Below, in pieces: positions 44,316 through 53,323 of a stretch of DNA of 64,000 nt (positions are counted from its first letter, which is position 1; the number at the start of each line of letters is the position of its first letter). The translations under genes were made by a program, and so were the position numbers. The notes beneath the pieces were generated by a model that saw only the letters and a list, made by a program, of their open reading frames with translations, was not told where the DNA came from and searched no databases. The DNA lies in contig NZ_QUHC01000004.1 in the NCBI RefSeq assembly GCF_003479425.1, positions 124,001-188,000 of the forward strand. Reading direction: 5' to 3'. Origin of the DNA: Odoribacter sp. AF15-53. GTDB lineage: Bacteria > Bacteroidota > Bacteroidia > Bacteroidales > Marinifilaceae.

Positions 44316-47300
44316 ATGAAAAAAAAGGAACGATTAAGGTTCTGGGACCTTATTATGTGTAAAAAAAAGACTTGGTTGATTATGAAATTAACATGTATTC
44401 TAGTTGTCGTATTCAATTTGAATGTTTGTGCGGTGGCATTTTCACAGAGTAAGATTTCATTGGATTTGAAGAATGCTACGATCGAGGAGTTTATCGCCGC
44501 GATGAAAGAACAAACGGGAACACAGTTTTTGTATAATTCTTCTTTGATGCAGGTGCACGAGTTGATCACGGTAAACGTGATGGACGAGGAGTTAAAGGAG
44601 GTGTTGGATCAGGTTTTGTTACCGTTAAAACTGACATATGAATTTATTAATGATGTGGTCGTGATCAAGCGTCTATCACAGGTAGTTCCGGATAACAAGT
44701 GGGTGCTGAAAGGAAAAGTGACAGATCACAAGGGGAGCCCTCTGCCTGGTGTGACCATACGTTTGAAAGGGACGACTATCGGGGTGTCCTCAAATATAGA
44801 GGGGCTTTTCTCTCTGGAAGTAAAAAAAGCCGTGGATACATTAGTTGTCTCTTTTATCGGGATGAAAACACAACTTGTTCCGGTGAATAAAGAAAAGAAT
44901 GATTACGTGATCAAACTGGAAGAAGAGGTGCTGGCCATGGACGAGGTGGTTGTGGTATCTACCGGTTATCAGGATATTGATAAACGAAGGCTCACGAGTG
45001 CAATCACTACTCTAAAAATGGATGATATAAAAGTTGCGGGATTATCTTCTGTTGATAAAATGCTGGAAGGGCATGTTCCGGGAATGATTTTCATGCAGAA
45101 TTCGGGACAAGCGGGAGCCGCACCCAAGGTACGTATCCGGGGTACATCAACGGTATTAGGTAATCAGGAACCTTTGTGGGTAGTGGACGGTATTGTTCAG
45201 AGTGATCCGGTGAACGTGGACCCGTCACAGTTAAATGATCTGGATTTCGTGAATTTGTTGGGGAATGCTATTTCCGGATTGAACCCGGATGATATCGAGC
45301 AAATAGACGTGTTGAAAGATGCTGCCGCCACGGCGATTTATGGCGTTCGTGCAGCTAACGGGGTAATCGTGATCACGACGAAGAAAGGAAAAGTGGGAGC
45401 TCCCTCGATAACTTATTCTTTGTCGGGAACGGTGAATATTCGCCCTTATTATTCCGATCAGGGTATTTATTTGATGAACTCTCAGGAGAGAGTTGACGTT
45501 TCACGGGAGATGTTTAACCGGGGGATGGAGTTCAAGAATATCACGAACTGGATCGGATATGAGGCTGCCTATCTGGATTACAAGTCCGGTATTACGGATT
45601 TTAATACCTTTAATAATTTGGCTAATTATTATGAAACGGTAAACACGGATTGGTTTGACATCTTGTGTGAGAATTCGTTTTCGAATAAACATACTTTGAG
45701 CGTGAGCGGTGGTTCTGCTAATTTACGTTACTATGCATCCGTGGGTTATAACGACGAGAAGGGTGTCATCAAGAAAGAGTTGAATCGAAATTACACGACT
45801 TCTATTAAACTGAATGGTAATTACGATCGGGTGTCTTTTCAATTCGGTCTTCAGGGTAATTCGAATAAAAGAAAGTATACTCCTTCAACGAATGGCATCA
45901 ATATAATTTCGTATGCCTACGAGACTAGCCGGGCTATTCCTGCATACAATCCGGATGGTTCGAAATATTTCTATATGAAAGGAAATACGGCTATTAATTC
46001 ATATTTATTTAACATGGAGAACGAGATGGAGACCACTCGTCAGGAGATGAATAGTGCCACCTTCACGTTAAATGCGAATGTGAAATACAAGATATTACAG
46101 GAATTGTCGGCAGAGGGGACATTTGCTTACACGGTGGGAAATACGAATCAGGAAACGGTGTATGAAGAAGGATCTTATTATATTGCGGGAGAGAAAAAAG
46201 GAGGAGCTGGAGATGCTTCGTCTACTTGTCCTATTGGAGGTGAATTGCAGGAATCAACCACTCGGTTGCGTTCTTATACCGCCCGTTTGCAGTTGAATTA
46301 TAATTCGCTTTTTGCAGATAAACACGCTCTGAATGTGGTTTTGGGAGGTGAGGTTTCTTCTAAAGAATACAATGGCGTGAGTACAAAACATCGCGGATAT
46401 TATCCTGATCGCGGAAAAACGTTCGGGACGATCACGGAAGAACTGTTGGCTCAGCCGGAATACAAAGGGTATCGCGGATGGTTAGCTGCAAATTCGAGAG
46501 CCACGATCACGGATCAATTGACGAACTTGGCTTCAGCTTATTTCACGATAACGTATACTTACGATAATCGTTATACGATCAATTTCAATACCCGTATGGA
46601 TGGTTCCAATCAATTCGGGAGTCGTAGTAATGAAAAATTATTACCGATCTGGTCTGTTTCCGGTAGGTGGGATATCGCCAGGGATTTCTTTAGAGATAAT
46701 GCCAACGTGAACGAATTATCGTTGAAGCTTTCTTATGGTAAACAAGGAAATATGTTGGATAATCAGACTTCTCGTATGATTATTGCGAAGGGAGCGTTAA
46801 ATTCTTGGTATCAGGAATTCTCTTCTACAATCAGCCATTATCCCAATCCTGATTTGCGTTGGGAGAAGACTTCTTCTTATAATGCCGAACTAAGTTTTTC
46901 TTTGTTGAAAAATAAGATAGGGGGAACTGTTTCTTATTATTACAAGCATACAGACGATGCGTTCTTAACTAAAAAGGTGTCAGATATTAATGGGGTTACC
47001 AGTTACGTGGTTAATAAAGGAGAGATTTCTAATCAAGGTGTGGAAGTGACGTTGAAATTCGTGCCTATCGACCGTAAAGTGGATGCTTCCGGTAAACAAG
47101 GTTTCGTGTGGCGTTTTGATCCCCAGATTGGTCAGGTGGTCAACAAATTGATAAGTAAAGCTATTGACAACCGGTCCAATACATTGCGTGATGAAGTGTC
47201 TTATACCGATTATTTGAGTGGTAACGTGGAATTGGTTAACAAGCCCTTGAATACATTCTTTTCTTATCGTTTCAAAGGTTTGAGTTCAGAGGACGGTAGC

Positions 47301-47981
47301 CCGATTTTTTACGGGACTGAAGAAGAATTCAAAGATGAATTGCACGAGCGCTATCGGAATATGGAGGAAGAAGAGGTTTGGATGGAAGTGTTAAAGGAAT
47401 CGGGTACTCGTGTTCCGGTATTGCAGGGGGGTATTTCTAACTATTTGGGATACCGTCAATTCGGGCTTTCTTTCAATCTGGCGTATAGCTTGGGTAATAA
47501 GATTCGTTTGTTAAAATTGTGTGGCGATAATAATATTCGTCCTTATCCGGAAAAGAATATGCGAAGAGAGTTTGTCAAACGCTGGCAGCGCCCAGGGGAT
47601 GAAACAAAAACGAATATTCCGAGTTTGGTCGCTTCCGATAACGTGAGATTACCCTGGTGGTCACAAAATGAATATAATAGTACGAATCCGAATAAGTTTG
47701 CCGGTAGTGATATTTATCAGATGTATGATATGTCGGATCTTCGTGTGGTGAGTGGAGATTATCTGAAATTACAATCTTTGTCATTCCGTTATAATGTGCA
47801 TGATGTTTTCTGTAAAAAAATGGGAATTAAATCGGCATATATCAGCGTGACCGGAACAAATTTATTTACGATTGCAAATAAAAAGCTGAAAGGTCAGGAT
47901 GTGACCCAATCAGGAGCTTCGCCTTCCGTGAATTTGTCTGTCCGTCCAAATTATTCTTTGACTTTAAATGTAACGTTTTAA
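44316..47981 (+). CDS. SusC/RagA TonB-linked transporter with STN signalling domain
   Basis: This 1221-residue outer-membrane importer also senses its ligand. After a long signal peptide (cleavage near VAFSQ) come an STN domain (about 46-115), a carboxypeptidase-regulatory-like domain (about 130-205), a TonB-box-like MDEVVVVSTGY, a plug (about 215-345, with PLWVVDGIVQSDPV and VLKDAAATAIYGVRAANGV) and a beta barrel ending in LNVTF. The STN domain passes the signal to the FecR protein, so this SusC controls its own locus. The partner SusD starts 14 bases later. The adjacent protease genes suggest that it imports peptides. Confidence 0.95.
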   Translation: MKKKERLRFWDLIMCKKKTWLIMKLTCILVVVFNLNVCAVAFSQSKISLDLKNATIEEFIAAMKEQTGTQFLYNSSLMQVHELITVNVMDEELKEVLDQVLLPLKLTYEFINDVVVIKRLSQVVPDNKWVLKGKVTDHKGSPLPGVTIRLKGTTIGVSSNIEGLFSLEVKKAVDTLVVSFIGMKTQLVPVNKEKNDYVIKLEEEVLAMDEVVVVSTGYQDIDKRRLTSAITTLKMDDIKVAGLSSVDKMLEGHVPGMIFMQNSGQAGAAPKVRIRGTSTVLGNQEPLWVVDGIVQSDPVNVDPSQLNDLDFVNLLGNAISGLNPDDIEQIDVLKDAAATAIYGVRAANGVIVITTKKGKVGAPSITYSLSGTVNIRPYYSDQGIYLMNSQERVDVSREMFNRGMEFKNITNWIGYEAAYLDYKSGITDFNTFNNLANYYETVNTDWFDILCENSFSNKHTLSVSGGSANLRYYASVGYNDEKGVIKKELNRNYTTSIKLNGNYDRVSFQFGLQGNSNKRKYTPSTNGINIISYAYETSRAIPAYNPDGSKYFYMKGNTAINSYLFNMENEMETTRQEMNSATFTLNANVKYKILQELSAEGTFAYTVGNTNQETVYEEGSYYIAGEKKGGAGDASSTCPIGGELQESTTRLRSYTARLQLNYNSLFADKHALNVVLGGEVSSKEYNGVSTKHRGYYPDRGKTFGTITEELLAQPEYKGYRGWLAANSRATITDQLTNLASAYFTITYTYDNRYTINFNTRMDGSNQFGSRSNEKLLPIWSVSGRWDIARDFFRDNANVNELSLKLSYGKQGNMLDNQTSRMIIAKGALNSWYQEFSSTISHYPNPDLRWEKTSSYNAELSFSLLKNKIGGTVSYYYKHTDDAFLTKKVSDINGVTSYVVNKGEISNQGVEVTLKFVPIDRKVDASGKQGFVWRFDPQIGQVVNKLISKAIDNRSNTLRDEVSYTDYLSGNVELVNKPLNTFFSYRFKGLSSEDGSPIFYGTEEEFKDELHERYRNMEEEEVWMEVLKESGTRVPVLQGGISNYLGYRQFGLSFNLAYSLGNKIRLLKLCGDNNIRPYPEKNMRREFVKRWQRPGDETKTNIPSLVASDNVRLPWWSQNEYNSTNPNKFAGSDIYQMYDMSDLRVVSGDYLKLQSLSFRYNVHDVFCKKMGIKSAYISVTGTNLFTIANKKLKGQDVTQSGASPSVNLSVRPNYSLTLNVTF

Positions 47982-47995
47982 TTAGATCGTGAACA

Positions 47996-49591
47996 ATGAA
48001 AAATAGAATCACACATATTGGTATTCTCGTGTTGATCCTGCTTGCGTGTGTTGCTTGCGGGGATTTTCTGGAGGAAAGGTCTCAAAATATGGCTTACGTG
48101 GAAAACGTGAGCGATCTGGATGAGCTATTGATCGGGGAAGCTTATTTGTCCGGGGGGTTGACGATGGATTCCATTGATGCCGACCTCATAAGTAACTGGG
48201 CATCTATCCTTAGTGTTTCCTCTGTCAATCGTGTATATTTCCCTTACATTCATATTCTGGATGATGATTCCGAGGAGTATGTGTCAGGAGGATATATGGG
48301 AACTACGGAGAAAAACTATCTTCGAATGAAGGGTGAACGCTTGCATACCTGGCAGGCCGATCCGTTCTACGATTCGGAAATGCTTGAGATTAAGGATTTG
48401 AACTGGAGTGATTATTACAAAAGAATCGCCGCATTGAATTCTATTATCTTTCAGGTTGGCGAGTTACGCGGAGGGGAAGACGACAAGGATTTATGCAACC
48501 GGGTGGAGGGAGAAGCTTATTTTCTGCGTGCTCAGTGCTATTTCTGGTTGGCTAACTTGTACGCTCGTCCTTATTGTAAGGCGACGGCTGATACAGATCC
48601 TTGTATTCCGCTAAAGACCTCTGAGGTGGTGGAGGATCGTTATTTCGCAAGAGATCCTATGGCTGACGTGTATGGACAAATGGTAGAGGATTTGCAACAT
48701 GCCATTACCTCTTTGCGCGGAATTCCACAAACAACGAAATATCGTACTAATCAAGCGGCTGCTTTTGCTTTGTTGAGTCGGGTTTATCTTTACATGGAAG
48801 AGTATGAACAAGCTATTGCTTGTGCCGATAGCGTGCTGAAAAAGGATTACAAGTTGTTGGATCTCAATGATTATAAAAGAGGAAATAGTGCTGTCTATGT
48901 TAATTCTCCGGAAACTATTTTCACGCATGGTCCCAATATTATGGCCATCATTCATGCCCCGGCGATTAGATATACTGCGGCGATCTACAGGACTTCAACC
49001 TTTACCTCTTCTTCTGATTTGATGGAGTGTTTTGATGCAACGGATTTGAGAAGGACAGCTTTCTTCATTCAACGCGCCTCTCCGGCCGAGGGATATCGTT
49101 GCGTGAAAACGCGTTTCGATATTGATGAAGTTTCGGACATCATGGCTATCCGTTTACCGGAGGTTTATTTGAACAAGGCCGAGGCTCAGGCTTTAGCCGG
49201 TATGGACGATCAGGCCCGTATCACGATACAGGAACTTAGAGCTAAACGTTTCCGTGCTGCCGATTTGAATCCGGTAACGGAAAGCGGTGAAGCTTTGGTC
49301 AATTTTATTCGTGACGAGCGTCGTCGGGAACTCTGCTACGAGGGGCATCGTTGGTTTGATCTGCGGCGTTATGCGGTTAACAGTGTTTATCCTTTCACGA
49401 AAAGTATCGAACACGTTTCACTTGAGGTTGTTAATAATACCCAAATAACGGTGCGTGGAAAATACGTGCTAAAGCCCTACCCGGAGGATATTGCTGCATA
49501 CATGTTGCCCATTCCTTCCAGTGCGATCGACTTCAATAATGGAATGTTGGTCAACGAGGTCCGGAATAATAGAGAAATAATTAACGAGTAA
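47996..49591 (+). CDS. SusD/RagB-family outer-membrane lipoprotein
   Basis: This 531-residue surface lipoprotein has lipobox CVAC (cysteine 21). The TPR-like part includes RVEGEAYFLRAQCYFWLANLY, the usual SusD helix, and the C-terminal SusD region has RLPEVYLNKAEAQALAG and RDERRRELCYEGHRWFDLRRY, which are strong family signatures. It is the binding lid of the STN-bearing SusC. The two SusD proteins in the window are clearly different from each other, so the two loci should have different ligands. Confidence 0.95.
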   Translation: MKNRITHIGILVLILLACVACGDFLEERSQNMAYVENVSDLDELLIGEAYLSGGLTMDSIDADLISNWASILSVSSVNRVYFPYIHILDDDSEEYVSGGYMGTTEKNYLRMKGERLHTWQADPFYDSEMLEIKDLNWSDYYKRIAALNSIIFQVGELRGGEDDKDLCNRVEGEAYFLRAQCYFWLANLYARPYCKATADTDPCIPLKTSEVVEDRYFARDPMADVYGQMVEDLQHAITSLRGIPQTTKYRTNQAAAFALLSRVYLYMEEYEQAIACADSVLKKDYKLLDLNDYKRGNSAVYVNSPETIFTHGPNIMAIIHAPAIRYTAAIYRTSTFTSSSDLMECFDATDLRRTAFFIQRASPAEGYRCVKTRFDIDEVSDIMAIRLPEVYLNKAEAQALAGMDDQARITIQELRAKRFRAADLNPVTESGEALVNFIRDERRRELCYEGHRWFDLRRYAVNSVYPFTKSIEHVSLEVVNNTQITVRGKYVLKPYPEDIAAYMLPIPSSAIDFNNGMLVNEVRNNREIINE

Positions 49592-49599
49592 AACGAAAT

Positions 49600-50541
49600 A
49601 TGATGAAAAATATACTGCTATATATAATGGCATTTTCTAGCCTCTTGGTAGCTTGTGACTCGGAAAGTGATTTGAAGCCTTCCGGGGCAGAGCGGAATTG
49701 GTTGGTGGTTGAGGATAGTGACGTTCCGGTTGATCATGAGCGTTATTTGATCTTTAAAGAGACGGGTATTCCTATTTATTATAATGACACGATTGGTAGT
49801 GAGGAGCGTTATTCCTTGTCTGCCAGAGAGTGGTATACTTATTACGAGAAATTGCAAGTGTTCTATAACCCCGGTGGAGCGACTCCTTCCTGGACGACTT
49901 CTAATTATCAAGTAGTGGCTAATCCGGAGGATGTTTTGCCCGTGCTTGAATTCCTGAAAGCAGAAGTGTTGAATGCTATTCCGAAGGATATGTATATTGC
50001 TAGTATCTTGTTGGTTGATACTTTGAACAGTACATCTGGGACACTTGCTCATAAAGGTTTTAATACGGTTGTACTTAGTGAGGTAAAAGACTTTGCGGCA
50101 ATGACCGATGGCGAAAAAAAGGTTTATCGGGGAGCCGCATTAAGATGTTTGGTAGCCGGTTCGTTGGTTGCCACGGAAGGGGATTGGTTGGAGGAGAATT
50201 TTTACGAGTTATCGTATGCCACGAATCCAAACAATATTGATTATATCTACTCCACGGCCTCTAGGTCGACGATGGTTTATCGGGCTGCTCAAGGGTATCC
50301 GCTAGAAGAGCAGAGGCTTGCGACCTTAGGTTTTATCGGGACGAAGACGAAGCCTACCGGTACGGATGAAAGAATGTGGTATGTTCCGGAAAAACAGCAG
50401 GATGTGAGTCAGTTTTGCGAGGCTATTTTTGCCTATACCGAAGCGGAATTCATTGCCCTACATGGGAATGCTCCGGTGGTTATGGAAAAATTTTATGTCT
50501 TGAGAGATAAGATAAAAGAATACGGTTTCACGTTCGAGTAA
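49600..50541 (+). CDS. SusCD-locus lipoprotein of unknown function (possible inactive Mx1-type peptidase relative)
   Basis: This 313-residue lipoprotein has lipobox LVAC (cysteine 19). Its order in the locus (after SusD) and the run of motifs FLKAEVLNAIPKDMYIASILLVD, then KGFNTVVLSEV, then a helix, are like the putative zinc-binding metallopeptidases (Mx1 type) that follow many SusD genes. Where those have a HExxH-like helix, this protein has RGAALRCLVAGSLVATE, so no zinc site is visible. The assignment is a guess from layout. It could simply be a ligand-binding accessory protein. It lies 8 bases after SusD. Confidence 0.5.
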   Translation: MMKNILLYIMAFSSLLVACDSESDLKPSGAERNWLVVEDSDVPVDHERYLIFKETGIPIYYNDTIGSEERYSLSAREWYTYYEKLQVFYNPGGATPSWTTSNYQVVANPEDVLPVLEFLKAEVLNAIPKDMYIASILLVDTLNSTSGTLAHKGFNTVVLSEVKDFAAMTDGEKKVYRGAALRCLVAGSLVATEGDWLEENFYELSYATNPNNIDYIYSTASRSTMVYRAAQGYPLEEQRLATLGFIGTKTKPTGTDERMWYVPEKQQDVSQFCEAIFAYTEAEFIALHGNAPVVMEKFYVLRDKIKEYGFTFE

Positions 50542-50600
50542 TATTCTGAATAAAAGGTTTGCGAGATAGGTAAGAAGGATGTCTAACAAACTATTTAAGA

Positions 50601-50690
50601 ACTACCACCCCTAACCCCTCCTTACACGGGAGGGGAAGCTACTTGGTAATCAACTTTCCCCCTGTGTAAGGGGGAACCGGAGGGGGTAGT
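50601..50690. repeat. Palindromic element with two inner GC-rich hairpins
   Basis: The ends ACTACC and GGTAGT close an outer imperfect stem. Inside, CCCCTCC/GGAGGGG (50615-50635, 7-bp stem) and TTCCCCCT/AGGGGGAA-type pairing (50656-50676, 8-bp stem, loop GTGTA) form two hairpins. It lies in the 260-base gap between the 313-residue lipoprotein and the protease gene, on the transcript of the locus or as its end. It shows the same topology as the element at 33296-33425. Confidence 0.8.
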
Positions 50691-50801
50691 GATTTTGTAG
50701 GAAAGGGACTTGTTAAACACCTTCCTTACCCCTCTCATGCGCCTTGACGAAAAATATCTGTTGTCAATATTTGTTTGTAAATCAATGTAATATGTAAAAG
50801 T

Positions 50802-53306
50802 ATGAAATCAAGTATGAAGTTTTGGGTATTGTTATTGTGTGGGCTGTTTGTCTTCCAGTTGGCAGATGGTACGGAGCGTAAAAAAAAGAGTAACAAGAAA
50901 AAAGAACAGGCGAAAGTCGTGGTTGATAGTTCTAAAATCGCTCCTAAGGGGATACCTTCGGTAGCTGATTTTATTAAACCTTCGGCAGGCAAGCACGTCG
51001 GGATGTTCAATATCTACGAACAGGATGATCGGTATTTCATGGAAGTGCCGGATAAGTTTCTGGGACGGGATATTCTGGTATTCATCTCTTTGGTGAAAGG
51101 TTCTGCACAAGAAGCCAGAAGTCGGAATGATATGTATGGATTCGGGGGAGATGCCCTAAGTAATAAAGTGATTCGTTTCGAGAAAGGACCTAAGAATAAA
51201 TTGTTTCTGCAAGAACCGATTTTTACAACCGGGATGCCGGATGCCACTTCGGAAATGCGTGGGGCTGTGGAGGCAGCCAGTATGATGCCGTTGGCAGCAG
51301 GTTTTGACGTGAAAGCTAAGACCGATAGCTCGGTGTTAGTCGATATCACTGATATGTATAAATCTGATCATGCTTATTTTTCCTTGAAAGGGGCGGCTGA
51401 AATGTTAAATTTGGGTGCATACCAGGCTGACAAGTCTTACCCGACTGAAATAAGCACGTTCGAGAACAACGTGATTTTCCGTTCCGTGCGGAGTTATGCT
51501 CAGGGAAAAGCCCCGAAGAATAACCCGAAAGCGAAATTGAATCCCACGACGTGGGAGGTGGCAGCTTCTTGGTATTTATTGCCGGAGGAACCCATGCGTC
51601 CCCGTTACTATGACGATCGGGTGGGATACTTTGCTTACGGTTTGACAGATTACACGAAGAATCCCACGAAAGCGGAAAGAGTGTATATCGTGAGTCGTTG
51701 GCGTTTGGAGCCGAAACCGGAAGACATGGAGAAGTTCAAAAAAGGGGAACTGGTAGAACCGGCAAAACCGATCGTGTTCTACGTGGATCGGAATACCCCG
51801 GCGTATTTGCAACCTTACGTGATGGCTGCCGTGGAGAGTTGGCAACCCGCTTTCGAGCAGGTGGGATTTAAAAATGCAATCCAGGCTAAACTGGTGCCTA
51901 CCCCGGAAGAAGATCCTGATTTTTCGATAGAGGACGCTCGTTATTCCGTGATTTCTTACAAGGCTTCACCGATGCCGAATGCTTACGGCCCTCATGTGGC
52001 AGACCCTCGTTCGGGAGAGATCATTTGTTCACACGTGGGATTGTTCCACAGCGTGTTGAGCTTGGTACAATCTTGGTACTTCACCCAGACGGCCGCTGTT
52101 AATCCGATTGCTCGTAAATTCCCGTATGATAATGAATTGACCGGAAAATTGATCAAATATATCGTGGCACACGAGGTTGGACATACCTTGGGGTTACGTC
52201 ACAACTTCGCGAGTAGCTGGACTTGTTCGTTAGCTGATATTCGTAATCGCGACTTTGTAAAGAAATATGGACACACTCCTTCTATCATGGATTACGCGCG
52301 TTTCAATTATGCCGCTCAACCGGAAGACAACATTGACCCGGAGGATTTGATCCCGCGTATCGGGGAGTACGACGAATTCGCTATCGAGTGGGGGTATCGT
52401 TATTTTGGAGACACGAAGACTATTGATGAAGAACAAAAATATTTGAGAGAGTGGGTGACTGCTCAACGGAAAGCAAATCCGAGAGTGTTCTTCGGTACGG
52501 AAACCGACAAATGGGATCCTCGTTTCCAATCAGAAGATTTGAGTGATGATGCTATTGCTGCCAACGAGTTGGGGATGCGCAACTTGAAGATGATCATGGA
52601 GAACCTTGAATCGTGGACGGCAGAGGTGGATGATGAGAATTACGCCTTGATGAAAGAGTTGTACAACGCTGTACTCGGGCAATATTTACGTTACGTGATG
52701 CATGCGATGAAATATGTGGGTGGACGTTATTCCGATGCTGCCTTGCGTTCCGAGGGGATGAGCAAATTTACTCCCGTGGAAAAAGAGAAACAACAAGCTG
52801 CGATGGCGTTCTTGAAGAAATATTTCTTCCAGGAAGTGCCTTGGTTGTATAATTGTCGGGTATCTCAACTTGTAAGTGATAATATTGATGTTTACATTTC
52901 CAGAGTAACGAGTAAATTGATGCCGATGGTCATGACCGAGATTACGAATATGTTGAAAGACGAGGAGTATAATGGCAACAAGGCATATACGGTTCAGAAT
53001 CTCATGGATGATTTGTATGACGGTATTTGGAAATGTATGAATACCAAGAATAAATTATCGGCTCACGAGCGGATGGTGCAGAATGCTTACTTGTTTGTCG
53101 CTTCGGTTATCGTGGAGGATGGACCTATAGATGTGGCTCCGGAAATGACAGATATGTACGCTGTTCAGTTGGAGAAAATTGGTACTCAAGCAAAGAAAAG
53201 GGCTGCCGTGACGACCGATTCGATAACCAAAACTCATTTATCGGGTATTGCTCGTAAGATCGAGGAGATTTTGAGTGGGGAGAACTACGCTAAAGTGGTG
53301 AAATAG
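50802..53306 (+). CDS. Secreted zinc-dependent metalloprotease (DUF5117/DUF4953/DUF5118 type)
   Basis: This 834-residue secreted protease has a signal peptide (cleavage near ADGTE) followed by a Lys-rich linker. The N-terminal two domains precede the catalytic core with the full metzincin-like motif HEVGHTLGLRH: His 457, Glu 458, His 461 and His 467. A Met-turn candidate, SIMDY, comes about 30 residues later. Proteins of this build are common beside SusCD loci in Bacteroidetes and are presumed to cut proteins or peptides at the cell envelope. The next gene is a paralogue without the motif. A 260-base gap with a palindromic element separates it from the lipoprotein upstream, so it may have its own promoter. 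Confidence 0.9.
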   Translation: MKSSMKFWVLLLCGLFVFQLADGTERKKKSNKKKEQAKVVVDSSKIAPKGIPSVADFIKPSAGKHVGMFNIYEQDDRYFMEVPDKFLGRDILVFISLVKGSAQEARSRNDMYGFGGDALSNKVIRFEKGPKNKLFLQEPIFTTGMPDATSEMRGAVEAASMMPLAAGFDVKAKTDSSVLVDITDMYKSDHAYFSLKGAAEMLNLGAYQADKSYPTEISTFENNVIFRSVRSYAQGKAPKNNPKAKLNPTTWEVAASWYLLPEEPMRPRYYDDRVGYFAYGLTDYTKNPTKAERVYIVSRWRLEPKPEDMEKFKKGELVEPAKPIVFYVDRNTPAYLQPYVMAAVESWQPAFEQVGFKNAIQAKLVPTPEEDPDFSIEDARYSVISYKASPMPNAYGPHVADPRSGEIICSHVGLFHSVLSLVQSWYFTQTAAVNPIARKFPYDNELTGKLIKYIVAHEVGHTLGLRHNFASSWTCSLADIRNRDFVKKYGHTPSIMDYARFNYAAQPEDNIDPEDLIPRIGEYDEFAIEWGYRYFGDTKTIDEEQKYLREWVTAQRKANPRVFFGTETDKWDPRFQSEDLSDDAIAANELGMRNLKMIMENLESWTAEVDDENYALMKELYNAVLGQYLRYVMHAMKYVGGRYSDAALRSEGMSKFTPVEKEKQQAAMAFLKKYFFQEVPWLYNCRVSQLVSDNIDVYISRVTSKLMPMVMTEITNMLKDEEYNGNKAYTVQNLMDDLYDGIWKCMNTKNKLSAHERMVQNAYLFVASVIVEDGPIDVAPEMTDMYAVQLEKIGTQAKKRAAVTTDSITKTHLSGIARKIEEILSGENYAKVVK

Positions 53307-53323
53307 TATCGTGAAAGTTAAGT

